Notes: generated by a model from the sequence alone, not told the origin. A stretch of 33,455 nucleotides of DNA from Alphaproteobacteria bacterium (GCA_027459605.1 DAIDHR010000024.1:1-33455); one strand, 5' to 3'; shown: positions 1 through 8,656, numbered from the stretch's first letter. Translations and numbers: made by a program.

Positions 1-99
1 TGTCTCGTCTCTTATCAATTCAGACAAAACAAACCATCCATTAAATTCTCTACTCCTCTTATCCAAAACTGAGGTTACCAAAAAAACTCTTTTCATCAT
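1..99 (-). CDS. Partial leftward gene, N-terminus of unidentified protein
   Basis: An open frame begins at ATG 99 on the minus strand and stays open for 33 codons to the window edge, so only the N-terminus is visible (begins MMKRVFLVTSVLDKRSREF). Two tandem ATGs (99 and 96) are possible starts. A GAGGG motif upstream is a usable ribosome binding site. The N-terminal beta-strand (RVFLVTSVL) would fit an alpha/beta enzyme, but I do not recognise the family. It is divergent from hemW, with about 240 bases between them. Confidence 0.45.
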   Translation of the reverse strand, partial: MMKRVFLVTSVLDKRSREFNGWFVLSELIRDET

Positions 100-342
100 T
101 TATATACCCTCATAATTCTAACAAATTTCTTCAGCTCCAAAAAACGAAGGAAATTGTTGTCTTTGGAGTTGCTTTGCAGGGCCGTTGTTCCTGCTTCCAC
201 TTGACAGTCGCCAGACTTATTTACATCATTTTATAAAACTTGTCAGGCAAAATGTCAGCGGATTGCAGGCTCAGGGTACTCACGTATTTTTCGTTTAATA
301 TTATTTCTTTACACTCTTTCTAGGTGTGATAGGAATTGTCCT
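100..342. other. Divergent intergenic region upstream of hemW
   Basis: No convincing gene or RNA seen. It lies between the cut leftward ORF and hemW and must hold both promoters. A TTGACA occurs near 200 but lacks a well-spaced -10. TAGGA about nine bases before the hemW ATG serves as its ribosome binding site. Confidence 0.3.
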
Positions 343-1518
343 ATGAATTCTCTTGGTCTTTATATTCATTGGCCTTTTTGCCTGTCTAAATGTCCCTATT
401 GTGATTTTAACAGTCATGTCCGAGAAAAAGTTGATCAAAAAAGATGGCAAGCTGCACTTTTAAATGAGCTAGAAACAGCATTCCAAACTCAAAATGGTAT
501 TTCTCTCGTTAGTATTTTCTTTGGAGGAGGGACTCCCTCTCTGATGGATCCTGAGACGGTTGCTGTTCTCATTGAAAAAGCAAAATCCCTTTTTTCAACC
601 GTAGAAAATCTTGAAATTACCCTTGAGGCGAATCCCAGTACTGTGGAAGCCCATCGGTTTAAAGCTTTTGCTGAAGCTGGTGTTAACCGCCTTTCCCTTG
701 GAGTTCAGTCTTTGGATGATCAGGCCCTTTCTTTCCTCGGGCGGCGCCATTCAGCTGAAGAAGCTCTTAAGGCCTTAAAAATTGCAGCCACTTATTTCCC
801 CCGTTTTTCCTTCGATTTGATTTATGCGAGGCCGAATCAAACAACAGCTTCTTGGAGGGAGGAACTCTTAAGCGCTCTGACTTATGGAAAAGGCCATTTC
901 TCCCTCTACCAGTTAACCATTGAGCCCCAGACTCAATTTGCAACCCGCCTCGCCCGGGGGGAAAAAATGACCCCCGAAGATGATCATGCTGCTGCCCTTT
1001 ATGAACTCACTGAAGAGATTATGACAGAAGCAGGCCTTCCCCCCTATGAGATTTCGAATTATGCAGCGCCCTCTGAGGAATGTCGCCATAATTTGCTTTA
1101 TTGGAATTTTGGACACTATATTGGTATTGGCCCAGGTGCCCATGGCCGAATCACACTGGACAAGACAAAATATGCGACAACTTGCTACAGGCCGCCTGAA
1201 ACATGGCTTAAGGCTGTTGAAAAGCAGGGTCATGGGCAAGAAAGCCTCTATCCCCTCTCCAACCTTGATAAGCTTCGCGAGTTAACCCTGATGGGCCTTA
1301 GGCTCACAAAAGGGCTTGATCGTGGGCGCCTTTTGGAAGAAACGGGGTTAAATGCTGAGGAGGCCTATGGCCTTCCAACCCTTGAGCTTTTAAAAAAAGA
1401 AGGGCTTCTCAAAAGAACGTCAACCCACCTTATCCCCACATTTGAGGGGCGCCTCAGGCTCAATAGCCTGATTGGTTTTATGCTTAAAAAGAGCTCGCAG
1501 CAGGACTTAGATTCTTAA
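343..1518 (+). CDS. hemW: HemW, radical SAM heme chaperone (coproporphyrinogen oxidase-like)
   Basis: 391 residues, the usual HemW length. The N-terminus has the radical SAM cluster motif C13-x3-C17-x2-C20 (CLSKCPYC) after LYIHWPF, then GGGTPS near residue 61 for SAM binding, and the HemW-type run HNLLYWNFGHYIGIGPGAHG near residues 249-268. HemW-family proteins are often annotated as oxygen-independent coproporphyrinogen III oxidase, but the family is known for heme binding and transfer, and true HemN proteins have a longer N-terminus. The start is supported by AGGA nine bases upstream. The 3' end overlaps the convergent lipoprotein gene by 35 bases. In many alphaproteobacteria hemW follows rdgB; I see no rdgB here. 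Confidence 0.93.
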   Translation: MNSLGLYIHWPFCLSKCPYCDFNSHVREKVDQKRWQAALLNELETAFQTQNGISLVSIFFGGGTPSLMDPETVAVLIEKAKSLFSTVENLEITLEANPSTVEAHRFKAFAEAGVNRLSLGVQSLDDQALSFLGRRHSAEEALKALKIAATYFPRFSFDLIYARPNQTTASWREELLSALTYGKGHFSLYQLTIEPQTQFATRLARGEKMTPEDDHAAALYELTEEIMTEAGLPPYEISNYAAPSEECRHNLLYWNFGHYIGIGPGAHGRITLDKTKYATTCYRPPETWLKAVEKQGHGQESLYPLSNLDKLRELTLMGLRLTKGLDRGRLLEETGLNAEEAYGLPTLELLKKEGLLKRTSTHLIPTFEGRLRLNSLIGFMLKKSSQQDLDS

Positions 1519-2659
1519 ACTCTGTTGGGGTCACCTCAAGAATGGCAAGAGATCTTTCATTTAATCCTTGGGGAGTTAACCGGAAAAGTCCATCAATACC
1601 CGCAAATCCTTGAGAATAAGTCAAATTTTGAGTTGTATATCCTTTTCCCGCTAACGCCGTTGCAAGAGCCGTTCCATCATAAGCCAGGGTTGCAATCCGA
1701 GGGGGTGCATATCCATAAGTACTTTGGAAACGGGCCTCAAAATTTTGGCGCTCCGGAGATTGGGTTGAGGCAAAAACACTTCCCTCAAAATGAGGGGCAA
1801 CCCGAAGGGTTTCAGGGGTATCCCATTGCCCACTGCCTAAAATTTTGAGGGGCATTTGAGGGGTTAAAAGCTGGGATAAATGCTCTAAATTTTCTCCCCC
1901 TTCGGGAATTAAAAGGGCATCGAGTCCTTTTGCTTTATAGCCAGCAATCTCTTCCAATATGCGAACATTGCCTGGATTTCCTTCAAGGAGATCACCCCTT
2001 GTATAATGGGTAATTCCTAAGAGCTGAATTTGCCCCGTGGAATGCAAACGATTTAAAGTTTGATCAATCAAATGGCCATATTGATCATCGGGTGTTAAGG
2101 CCGCAATCTTCGTTAATCCTCTTTCCTTGGCAAAGTTTGTCACACGCTCAATTTGTTGGGAAGGAATAAACCCAAGAATAAATGTTCCATTTCCCGCCAC
2201 AGCTTGATCCGTTGAAAAGGAAATAAGGTTTACATTCCGGGCGCTTAGTAGGGGTTTGATGGCCTCAACTTCAGGTGCAAAAATGGGTCCTAACAAAAGC
2301 TCGGCCCCCTCATCGAGGGCTTTAAGTGCAGCCTGGTGGGCTCCTTTTGCTGTGTCTTGAGGGATAAGGGTAACAGTTGTGACTCCATTTTCAAAAAGGG
2401 CCATTTCAGCTGCATCCTGCATTCCCTTTCCTAAATCCGCATGGGGTCCTGTCAAGGGAATCAAAAAGCCAATCTTGTGAACTTCTGTTTGAGGGTCAAC
2501 CGGTTTTGGTTCTGGAGTTTGCTTTTTTTGCTTTACCTTAGGTTTGGGGGGGGAAGGGCGAGGATCAACAGTGGGTTGAGGGGTCTCTCGATGACCACAG
2601 GACGTCAATCCTATTGTCAAGATACCCATCATAAAAATTCCTAAGATTCTTGGGGCCAT
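1484..2659 (-). CDS. Penicillin-binding protein activator, LpoA-type lipoprotein
   Basis: 391 residues with a lipoprotein signal ending in lipobox LTSC (Cys about residue 21), then a Pro/Lys-rich linker and a periplasmic binding-protein fold (KIGFLIPLTGPHADLGKGMQ at about 62-81; LLGPIFAPEV; ALTPDDQYGH). This matches the LpoA C-terminal / Leu-Ile-Val-binding-like family, whose characterised member stimulates PBP1A from the outer membrane. Context supports the call: in gammaproteobacteria lpoA sits with rsmI, yraN and the BON lipoprotein gene, and those three lie just to the right here, divergent. It lacks the long N-terminal TPR domain of E. coli LpoA, as is usual for alphaproteobacterial members. 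The exact PBP partner is inference. Confidence 0.8.
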   Translation of the reverse strand: MAPRILGIFMMGILTIGLTSCGHRETPQPTVDPRPSPPKPKVKQKKQTPEPKPVDPQTEVHKIGFLIPLTGPHADLGKGMQDAAEMALFENGVTTVTLIPQDTAKGAHQAALKALDEGAELLLGPIFAPEVEAIKPLLSARNVNLISFSTDQAVAGNGTFILGFIPSQQIERVTNFAKERGLTKIAALTPDDQYGHLIDQTLNRLHSTGQIQLLGITHYTRGDLLEGNPGNVRILEEIAGYKAKGLDALLIPEGGENLEHLSQLLTPQMPLKILGSGQWDTPETLRVAPHFEGSVFASTQSPERQNFEARFQSTYGYAPPRIATLAYDGTALATALAGKGYTTQNLTYSQGFAGIDGLFRLTPQGLNERSLAILEVTPTEFKNLSPAASSF

Positions 2660-2741
2660 ATTCTCTCCATGTGCAAGAGCGTCTTCTGGAAAATTCCAAA
2701 AATCATTATAATCCTATCAATGCTTTTTTTAAAAGATCTTC

Positions 2742-3044
2742 TTATTCCAATACAGCAACATGGATCAACTGCTGAGGAGAAGAGGAACCACATAAGTCCC
2801 AGGCAATCCCAAATACATCATCATAAATACATTTGGGCGGCCTCCCCCATGCACAAGAGCCATAATTATTCAACTCCCCACAGGATATGATTTTGATCTC
2901 CCAACCGGATCCAACATACTCTCTCAGTTTATCCGGATCGATTAATATCGGTGGATTTATATTCGATGAACTAGCTCTTGCGGTACCAAGGGATAAGGTT
3001 AAAAAGCAGACTATAGCTAAAGAGTGAAGAAATTTTTTTTGCAT
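2742..3044 (-). CDS. Small secreted protein with four cysteines, unknown
   Basis: 100 residues. It has a clear Sec signal peptide (MQKKF, hydrophobic core to about residue 21, cut near ARA-SSS). The mature part is about 75 residues with four cysteines (ISC, GSC, PKC, DLC), suggesting two disulfides and an extracytoplasmic fate. AAGGA seven bases before the ATG makes this a real gene rather than a chance ORF. It lies between the LpoA-type gene and rsmI, interrupting what is a conserved neighbourhood elsewhere, so it looks like an insertion. I do not recognise a family. Its size and Cys content resemble the Cys-rich protein at 20042-20350, but the sequences do not align obviously. Confidence 0.65.
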   Translation of the reverse strand: MQKKFLHSLAIVCFLTLSLGTARASSSNINPPILIDPDKLREYVGSGWEIKIISCGELNNYGSCAWGRPPKCIYDDVFGIAWDLCGSSSPQQLIHVAVLE

Positions 3045-3612
3045 TCTGATGTCCTTTTCATCATGAGGTTTTTTAATGTTGTTCTGTTGAGGTTAGACCA
3101 AAGAATTCCTATATCCCAATCGAGATCATAACTTTAAAATATCATATTTAATACATATGAATATTTAGTTAATCCATTTTTGGATGAGAATATCCTTAGG
3201 TGGTTGAAAACTCTCCTCTTTCGTCGTCGCAAGCCCTCAAAGAGGGCGTGGTGATCCAAACTTAAATTATTTATTCCGAAGGAATTCATCTTTTTTCTAA
3301 TGCCAACAAAAAGGTGTATGTCCTACGGACATGAATTATGAGTTCTGGATTGCTTCACGCTTCACTCCGCTCGCGGTCGCAGTTGATGTTAACTATTTGT
3401 ATGTGCATATAAAAAAACTAGCTTATCCAACTCGGGTTAGTTAATAAGCTCATGGCGATCCCCCTACCATGGTGAGGCGGCTATAAATGTTTGACGGTTT
3501 TAAAGAAGATATATTGAAGACAAACTTCATTCAGTTTATACCTATAAACTAACATATTTTTTAGAAAAAAGCAAATTTTAAAATTGCCCATTCTTAAATT
3601 AGATTTATAATT
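3045..3612. other. Hairpin-rich noncoding spacer
   Basis: 568 bases without a plausible gene. Short perfect inverted repeats: GCCCTC-aaa-GAGGGC at 3233-3247, TTCCgaaGGAA near 3275, ATGTCC-tac-GGACAT at 3318-3332, and AGCTTAT paired with ATAAGCT around 3420-3450. A GC-rich phrase at 3345-3380 (tgcttcacgcttcactccgc) resembles the dispersed palindromic repeats of intracellular alphaproteobacteria. It must also contain the rsmI promoter and possibly that of the gene at 2742-3044. Confidence 0.4.
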
Positions 3613-4446
3613 ATGCTTTACCTTGTCGCAACTCCTATTGGGAATTTAAAAGACATCACGTTAAGAGCCATCGAGACTCTCAATAAAGTGGATGTGATTG
3701 CTTGCGAAGATACTCGAGTGTCTTTAAAGCTTCTTAAACATTATGGAATTTCAAAGTCGCTTATTTCCTACCATGATCACAATGCAGGGCAAATGCGTCC
3801 CCGCCTCATAAGCCTTTTAAAAGAGGGCCAAAATGTTGCTTACATCACGGATGGCGGAATGCCCCTTATCTCAGACCCAGGATTTAAACTCGTCAAGGAG
3901 TGTCAAAAAGAAGGTCTTTCTTATACAGTTATTCCAGGAGCCTCATCTCCACTGATGGCCCTTTGTCTCTCAGGCCTTTCTCCCGAGCCTTTTTATTTTT
4001 GTGGGTTTTTACCTTCTAAGCTAAATGCTCGCAGATCAGCTCTTGAAAAGATCAAAGACATTCAAGCAACTCTTCTTTTTTTTGAATCTTCGAAACGACT
4101 TGTTTCTTTTTTAAAGGATGCCCTTACTCTTTTCGGAGATCGAGAGGGAACTGTTTGCCGAGAAATGACAAAGATATACGAAGAGGTCCAAAAGGGACCC
4201 CTTTCATCTTTGATCGTCCATTATGAGGCGCATCCCCCCCGAGGAGAGGTCGTTATTGTCGTTGAGGGGGCCTCTTCATTTTTCTCTTTTACTGAAGCAG
4301 ATCTTGATGCACAATTAAAAAAAGCACTTAAGCAATATTCTGTAAAAGAAGCTGTGAGCCTTGTCTCGTCAGCCTTTGGACTATCAAAACGGGAGGTATA
4401 CCTTCGTGCTCTTGCCATCAAGCCCAAAACGTCGCGCCTATCTTAA
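3613..4446 (+). CDS. rsmI: 16S rRNA (cytidine-1402-2'-O)-methyltransferase RsmI
   Basis: 277 residues, normal for RsmI. It starts with the family signature MLYLVATPIGNLKDITLRA, then DVIACEDTR (about 28-36), YHDHNAG, the glycine-rich GGMPLISDPGF at about 80-90, and VIPGASSP. It is a SAM-dependent methylase of the tetrapyrrole-methylase fold that modifies C1402 in the decoding site of 16S rRNA. The upstream ribosome binding site is weak. Its last 41 bases overlap the start of yraN, implying translational coupling, and the block continues with a BON lipoprotein and comM. Confidence 0.93.
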   Translation: MLYLVATPIGNLKDITLRAIETLNKVDVIACEDTRVSLKLLKHYGISKSLISYHDHNAGQMRPRLISLLKEGQNVAYITDGGMPLISDPGFKLVKECQKEGLSYTVIPGASSPLMALCLSGLSPEPFYFCGFLPSKLNARRSALEKIKDIQATLLFFESSKRLVSFLKDALTLFGDREGTVCREMTKIYEEVQKGPLSSLIVHYEAHPPRGEVVIVVEGASSFFSFTEADLDAQLKKALKQYSVKEAVSLVSSAFGLSKREVYLRALAIKPKTSRLS

Positions 4447-4771
4447 GGGACAATGGAGCGAAAAAATTGCTGCTTTTTACTTGCGTTTTAAGGGATACGT
4501 TATCCTTGAAAGGCGTTTTAAAACACCTCTCGGAGAAATTGACCTTTTAGCTCGTAAGGGAAAAACATTGGTGGCTATCGAAGTCAAAAGCAGGAATACA
4601 CTAGAACAAGCTTTTTTTTGCCTTTCCCCTTTCCAACAAAGGCGGATTGAAAAAGCTCTTTTATTCTATCTTGCCCGAAAACCTTCTTGTCTTGATCTTC
4701 GCTTTGATGTTGTTTTACTTTCATTATGGAAATGGCCGCGACATATTCGCGGAGCTTGGCTATCTCATTAA
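4406..4771 (+). CDS. YraN / UPF0102 family nuclease-like protein
   Basis: The frame is open from an ATG at 4361, but the better start is GTG 4406: GGGAGG at 4391-4396 sits nine bases before it, and the resulting 121 residues match the family's length. The family core is visible: KGQWSEKIAAFYLRFKGYVI, then GEIDLLARKGKTLVAIEVKSR. This is the PD-(D/E)xK-like arrangement (E-D...E-x-K) of the Holliday-junction-resolvase fold. The biological role of YraN is not settled. It overlaps rsmI upstream, and the next lipoprotein gene follows at once, as in the classical rsmI-lpoA-yraN-dolP neighbourhood. Confidence 0.85.
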   Translation: MLLPSSPKRRAYLKGQWSEKIAAFYLRFKGYVILERRFKTPLGEIDLLARKGKTLVAIEVKSRNTLEQAFFCLSPFQQRRIEKALLFYLARKPSCLDLRFDVVLLSLWKWPRHIRGAWLSH

Positions 4772-4786
4772 ATGGAGAGTTTTATG

Positions 4787-5353
4787 ATGAAAAAATATCT
4801 GCTTTGTCTTCCCCTTATCCTTTCAGGATGTGGGGCTGCTGTTGTTGGCGGAATCGGTAGTGTTGGGTTTAGCGCCGTTGAAGAACGTGGGATTGGAGGG
4901 GTTGCGAGCGATCAAGCCTTGCGAATGCAATTGAATTTTGAATTATCAAATGAGCTGCCAGATTTTTCCGGAATCGAGATTACCGTTTACAAAGGACGCG
5001 TTCTTTTTACAGGTGTTGCGGCAAGCGAACAGATCAAAAAAGATACAGTACGCCTTTCAAAAAATGTTCCGGGAGTGAAGGAGATCATTGATCGGATGAA
5101 TGTTAAGGGAGAAGACGGCTTCTCCGAATATGCTCGGGATGGATGGATGACAACTAAACTAAAAGCTGCTCTCTATGCAGATGAGGATATTTTTGCCCCA
5201 AACTATGTTATTACAACGTTTGACAAAGTCATTTATATCTTTGGAACGGCTCAGACAAAAGAAGAGATGAAGCGAGTCATGGATCATGCCTATGACCTTA
5301 AGGGCGTGAAAAAAGTGGTTAATTTCATTGAGGTACGCCAACCCACCCAATAA
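4787..5353 (+). CDS. Dual BON-domain outer-membrane lipoprotein (DolP/YraP-like)
   Basis: GGAGAG at 4774-4779 lies seven bases before ATG 4787, which gives a clean lipoprotein signal (MKKYLLCLPLILSGC, lipobox LSGC). Upstream in-frame ATGs at 4772 and 4784 are less likely. The 188-residue product has two BON modules: about 40-105 (LRMQLNFELSNELPDF ... VKEIIDRMNV) and about 115-188 (TTKLKAALYADEDIF ... VKKVVNFIEV). BON domains bind phospholipid, and DolP is an outer-membrane-integrity lipoprotein. The neighbourhood with rsmI and yraN, and an LpoA-type gene nearby, agrees with this call. The comM start lies about 20 bases downstream. Confidence 0.85.
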   Translation: MKKYLLCLPLILSGCGAAVVGGIGSVGFSAVEERGIGGVASDQALRMQLNFELSNELPDFSGIEITVYKGRVLFTGVAASEQIKKDTVRLSKNVPGVKEIIDRMNVKGEDGFSEYARDGWMTTKLKAALYADEDIFAPNYVITTFDKVIYIFGTAQTKEEMKRVMDHAYDLKGVKKVVNFIEVRQPTQ

Positions 5354-5374
5354 ACATATGTGAAGGAACAGGGA

Positions 5375-6889
5375 GTGTTTTCACGTTTAAATACCGTTGC
5401 TTTTCAAGGTGTAGACGTCATTACCATCGACGTTCAGGTCCAGGTCTCATCTGGTATGCCGGCATTTTCCATCGTGGGCCTCCCTGATAAAGCAGTTGCA
5501 GAATCAAGGGAAAGGGTAAGATCAGCCTTTCACGCCATGGGTCTTTCTCTCCCCTATCAAAGAATTACAATCAATCTTGCCCCGGCTGACGTGCAGAAGG
5601 AAGGAAGTCATTATGATCTGCCCATTGCCTTGGGGCTTTTAGCGACAATGAAGGTAGTACCTTCTGATTCTCTTGTAGACTTTGTGGTCTTAGGCGAACT
5701 TTCCTTAGATGGCCGCCTGGCTCCAATCTCTGGCGTTTTACCAGCTGCTGTTCATGCAGCTTCTCTTGAGAAGGGAATCATTTGTCCTAAGGTTTGTGGG
5801 GGGGAAGCAGCCTGGGCAGGAGAGATTACCATTTTAGCTGCTGAAAATCTTCTTTCGCTCTTGAATCATTTTAAGGGAACTCAAGTTCTTTCCCCACCCG
5901 AGCCTTTAATGGAAGACATCAGCGCTCAAAAAATTCTAGATTTGCGGGACATTAAAGGCCAAGAAACTGCCAAGAGGGCCCTTGAAGTGGCTGCTTCAGG
6001 CGGACACAATCTGTTGATGCTGGGGCCGCCCGGAGCAGGAAAATCTATGTTAGCCTCGCGCCTCCCGGGTATTCTTCCCTCTTTAACGCCTTCAGAAGCT
6101 TTAGAAGTAACCATGATTCACAGCCTTGCAGGAGGGCTTAATGAAGGAAAACTCATCCGAACTCGCCCCTTTCGAGATCCTCACCATTCAGCATCTATGC
6201 CAGCTCTTGTAGGAGGGGGCCTTCGCGTTCAGCCGGGAGAAATTTCTTTGGCTCATCATGGGGTTTTATTTTTAGATGAGCTTCCAGAGTTCTCAAGAAC
6301 AACCTTGGAATCCCTTCGTCAACCATTAGAAGCAGGGAAAACTGTTGTTTCAAGGGCAAATGCTCACATAACCTACCCCTCCCGTTTCCAGCTTGTCGCT
6401 GCCATGAATCCTTGCCGGTGTGGGTATTTATCAGATCCCGAAAGGGCTTGTTCTCGCGCTCCTAAATGCGCCCTTGATTATCAATCAAAGATTTCTGGCC
6501 CTCTCCTTGACCGAATTGATTTACACGTGGAAGTCGAGGAGGTCTCGGCAAAGGATCTTGCTCTTCCTTCTACGGGAGAGCCAAGTTCCACAGTGGCTGA
6601 GAGGGTTAAGAGAGCCCGAAACATTCAAGAAGAAAGATATCAAATCTTAGGTCTGAAGGCTCGTCTTAATGCCCATGTGGATGGAGAACTTTTAGATGAA
6701 GTCGCTTTGCCTGATGAGGAAGGCCAATCCCTTCTTAAAAAAGCTGCTGAAAAATTTAAATTATCGGCTCGCGGCTACCGTCGTGTCTTGCGAGTTGCCC
6801 GCACACTTGCAGACATGTCAGCATCTCCAACTGTTTTAAGCGATCATATTGCAGAAGCTTTAAGCTACCGCCGAATTTACTTTAGTTAA
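5375..6889 (+). CDS. comM: ComM/YifB family AAA+ ATPase (Mg-chelatase-like)
   Basis: The frame opens at GTG 5360, but GTG 5375 is preferred: AAGGA sits seven bases upstream and the protein then starts MFSRLNTVAFQGVD, as family members do (504 residues). An N-terminal Lon-protease-like fold (to about 170) is followed by an AAA+ domain with Walker A GPPGAGKSM, Walker B VLFLDELPEF, and the cysteine cluster NPCRCGYLSDPERAC...KC. A C-terminal Mg-chelatase domain follows. Characterised ComM is a hexameric branch-migration helicase that helps integrate donor DNA in natural transformation, and it is also widespread in non-competent bacteria. It is the last gene of the rsmI block and ends before a shared bidirectional terminator. 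Confidence 0.92.
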   Translation: MFSRLNTVAFQGVDVITIDVQVQVSSGMPAFSIVGLPDKAVAESRERVRSAFHAMGLSLPYQRITINLAPADVQKEGSHYDLPIALGLLATMKVVPSDSLVDFVVLGELSLDGRLAPISGVLPAAVHAASLEKGIICPKVCGGEAAWAGEITILAAENLLSLLNHFKGTQVLSPPEPLMEDISAQKILDLRDIKGQETAKRALEVAASGGHNLLMLGPPGAGKSMLASRLPGILPSLTPSEALEVTMIHSLAGGLNEGKLIRTRPFRDPHHSASMPALVGGGLRVQPGEISLAHHGVLFLDELPEFSRTTLESLRQPLEAGKTVVSRANAHITYPSRFQLVAAMNPCRCGYLSDPERACSRAPKCALDYQSKISGPLLDRIDLHVEVEEVSAKDLALPSTGEPSSTVAERVKRARNIQEERYQILGLKARLNAHVDGELLDEVALPDEEGQSLLKKAAEKFKLSARGYRRVLRVARTLADMSASPTVLSDHIAEALSYRRIYFS

Positions 6890-6953
6890 TAGACTTCTTT
6901 CGAAACTGCTATAATACCTTGAAATATTCCCCATACTGTCATCCTCGTGTTAG

Positions 6954-6992
6954 AAAGCCTTGCTTCTGTGAAGCAGGAGTTTAGGCTTTTTT
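6954..6992. terminator. Bidirectional terminator between comM and the PLP enzyme gene
   Basis: An outer stem AAAGCCT (6954-6960)/AGGCTTT (6983-6989) encloses an inner perfect hairpin GCTTC-tgt-GAAGC (6962-6974). T6 follows on the plus strand. The stop codon of the leftward gene lies inside the stem at 6981-6983. Confidence 0.65.
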
Positions 6993-8006
6993 GACACGTG
7001 GATCTCTTTTAACCACTCGCACCCTCTGGAGTTGTTTTTCAAAGCCTATTAAGGTGAGTCCTCCTCCTGAGTGGATAAGAAGAATTGGGCCCTTTAGTTC
7101 TTGTTTTTCTATAATTTTCCGACTCTCAAAAAATAATTTTGCCGAATAAATTGGATCTAAAAGGAATCCTTCACTTCGAGCAATCCTTTTAATTTCCTTA
7201 AAAATGGTTGCATTTGTTGACCCAAAAGAAAGAGCTTCAGAGGGGATGTACACCTCAAATTGGTTTTGAAGTTCCGCTTTTGGGAGGATTATAGAGGTCA
7301 AGCCGTTAAAAATTTCCCTCATCTCTTCAAGTTTTTGAGAAAATACGTCAGGAGTGTCCGCGAGTAGAATAACGTGAACTTTAGCCTTTTTCTGAAGACC
7401 CGCAAGCCCTAAGATAAGGGCAATAGCTGAAAGGCCTGTTCCTGCCTCAATAAATATATCTGAAAATTCAAACCCCAGTTCTTCTTCATTCTTCAAAATA
7501 TTGAGAGGTAAAGAAATAGCTCCCGGTAAAGCTTCGGGCATAAAGGCTCCCGAAGGAATTTGAACAGAGTTTGGATGGTTATTTACATATTGGCTTATGA
7601 TTTCATTAAGATGGCACCAGTCCTCTTCAGGAACCCAATGGATTTGATTCTCATCAATAAAAAGAGAAAGAAGAAGAAAATTACCCTCAAGAGGAATCGT
7701 TTCTCTATTCTTTAAAAGGAATAAAGTTGGTTTAATCTGATTCTCGATAAGAAGTTGGGTTAATCCCAAGATATGATTTGAAAAGGGGTTTCCACTCAAG
7801 ACGGCTTCTTTACTTCCACGGGCCTTTAAAAAAGGAAGTAAGGACGCATATTTTCTAAGCTTTGACCCACTTACGCCAAAGCTTAGTTCGTCATCTCGTT
7901 TAACATAACAATTTTTTCCCATTGTTTTAAGGGCGTGGACCCGAGAATGGGGAATATCCTCGCTGTAATTTCTAATCCAATGCGTTATATAATCCTGACT
8001 CAACAT
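6981..8006 (-). CDS. PLP-dependent ACC deaminase / D-cysteine desulfhydrase family protein
   Basis: 341 residues of the fold-type II tryptophan-synthase-beta superfamily. [20 protein letters not shown] at about 34-53 contains the family's PLP-lysine region (usually GNKxRKL; here GSKLRKY). [18 protein letters not shown] at 69-86 corresponds to the substrate/PLP-phosphate SNH segment. [19 protein letters not shown] at about 186-204 is the glycine loop for the PLP phosphate. Family members deaminate 1-aminocyclopropane-1-carboxylate or desulfhydrate D-cysteine, and the substrate cannot be told from sequence reading. It is monocistronic, convergent with comM and divergent from rpmE. The GS for GN change near the lysine is slightly atypical. 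Confidence 0.8.
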   Translation of the reverse strand: MLSQDYITHWIRNYSEDIPHSRVHALKTMGKNCYVKRDDELSFGVSGSKLRKYASLLPFLKARGSKEAVLSGNPFSNHILGLTQLLIENQIKPTLFLLKNRETIPLEGNFLLLSLFIDENQIHWVPEEDWCHLNEIISQYVNNHPNSVQIPSGAFMPEALPGAISLPLNILKNEEELGFEFSDIFIEAGTGLSAIALILGLAGLQKKAKVHVILLADTPDVFSQKLEEMREIFNGLTSIILPKAELQNQFEVYIPSEALSFGSTNATIFKEIKRIARSEGFLLDPIYSAKLFFESRKIIEKQELKGPILLIHSGGGLTLIGFEKQLQRVRVVKRDPRVKKA

Positions 8007-8096
8007 TTCGAACTTATTTATTTACCTAAAATCAAGAGAATGGTGGACATTCTTAAAAATATTATCTATAAACCCATTTGTAAAAGGAGATTAAGT

Positions 8097-8315
8097 ATGA
8101 AACAAGAGATTCATCCAGATTATCATGAAATTACTGTTGTCATGACTGATGGGACAGAGTTTAAGACCCGTTCAACGTGGGGAAAAACTGGAGATACATT
8201 ACGCTTGGATATTGATCCCAAATCCCACCCAGCCTGGACAGGAATCCACCGTCTTTTAGATACAGGCGGTCAATTGGCAAAATTCCAAGGTCGTTTCAAA
8301 GACTTAGGTCTTTAA
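8097..8315 (+). CDS. rpmE: 50S ribosomal protein L31, zinc-free form
   Basis: 72 residues starting at ATG 8097 behind AAAGGAGA. The frame extends upstream to 7935, but that segment overlaps the divergent PLP gene and has no family similarity. The family signature is clear: [38 protein letters not shown], and a C-terminal RFKDLGL. None of the zinc-binding cysteines of the C+ form is present, so this is the C- type usual in alphaproteobacteria. A strong intrinsic terminator follows 26 bases later. Confidence 0.93.
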   Translation: MKQEIHPDYHEITVVMTDGTEFKTRSTWGKTGDTLRLDIDPKSHPAWTGIHRLLDTGGQLAKFQGRFKDLGL

Positions 8316-8341
8316 GAATTTAACAAAATACATTTTCGAAG

Positions 8342-8364
8342 CCTCGCTGTCTGCGAGGTTTTTT
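8342..8364 (+). terminator. rpmE intrinsic terminator
   Basis: Perfect six-base stem CCTCGC/GCGAGG with a five-base loop, followed directly by TTTTTT. It lies 26 bases after the rpmE stop. Confidence 0.9.
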
Positions 8365-8406
8365 ATTGAAAAAAAGTTGAAATGGGACAATTTTAAATTT
8401 TGACGG

Positions 8407-8575
8407 AATGAAAGTTGGTATCAGATTATAAATATAACTTGCAAGAAGCAAGCGTAATAACAATAAATATGCATATGTTAATTGTTATTAACTCATCACT
8501 CGAGGAATTCTACTTTCATTAAAATGGTTCAATAAACCTGGTACTCACCTGGTTCAATTCCCCTGGCGGCCGCCA
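8407..8575 (+). other. Structured noncoding element with three-way-junction fold potential
   Basis: In the 341-base gap after rpmE, three perfect inverted repeats nest as a branched fold: outer AATGAAAGT (8407-8415)/ACTTTCATT (8512-8520); inside it CTTGC-aagaa-GCAAG (8438-8452) and TAATAACAAT (8455-8464)/ATTGTTATTA (8481-8490). The last has a self-complementary ATATGCATAT in its loop. Just downstream is a 25-base-period direct repeat, TGGTTCAATaaaCCTGG (8525-8541) and TGGTTCAATtccCCTGG (8550-8566), running into the palindrome GGCGGCCGCC (8565-8574). The second copy looks like a tRNA T-loop followed by an acceptor end and CCA, but its T-stem does not pair. Strand and identity are unknown. Confidence 0.4.
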
Positions 8576-8656
8576 AATTTTCCAACTCATTGACAAAAGT
8601 GTAGATTTTGATGAATTTAAACTAAATTAATAAGCTATTGGATAGGAGATGTATCG

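Noticed and set aside
7935-8096. N-terminal extension of L31
   Set aside because: Overlaps the divergent PLP gene and lacks L31 similarity; ATG 8097 has a strong ribosome binding site.
8498-8575. Cloning-vector or adapter contamination suggested by adjacent CTCGAG, GAATTC and a NotI-type palindrome
   Set aside because: The surrounding sequence is normal AT-rich intergenic DNA with extended inverted repeats, and no further vector sequence is visible.
8380-8580. tmRNA (standard or permuted) suggested by GGTTCAATTCCCC...CCA and TTGACGG
   Set aside because: The T-stem does not pair beyond two bases, no matching 5' acceptor strand is found on either side, and no AANDNFA-type tag can be read.
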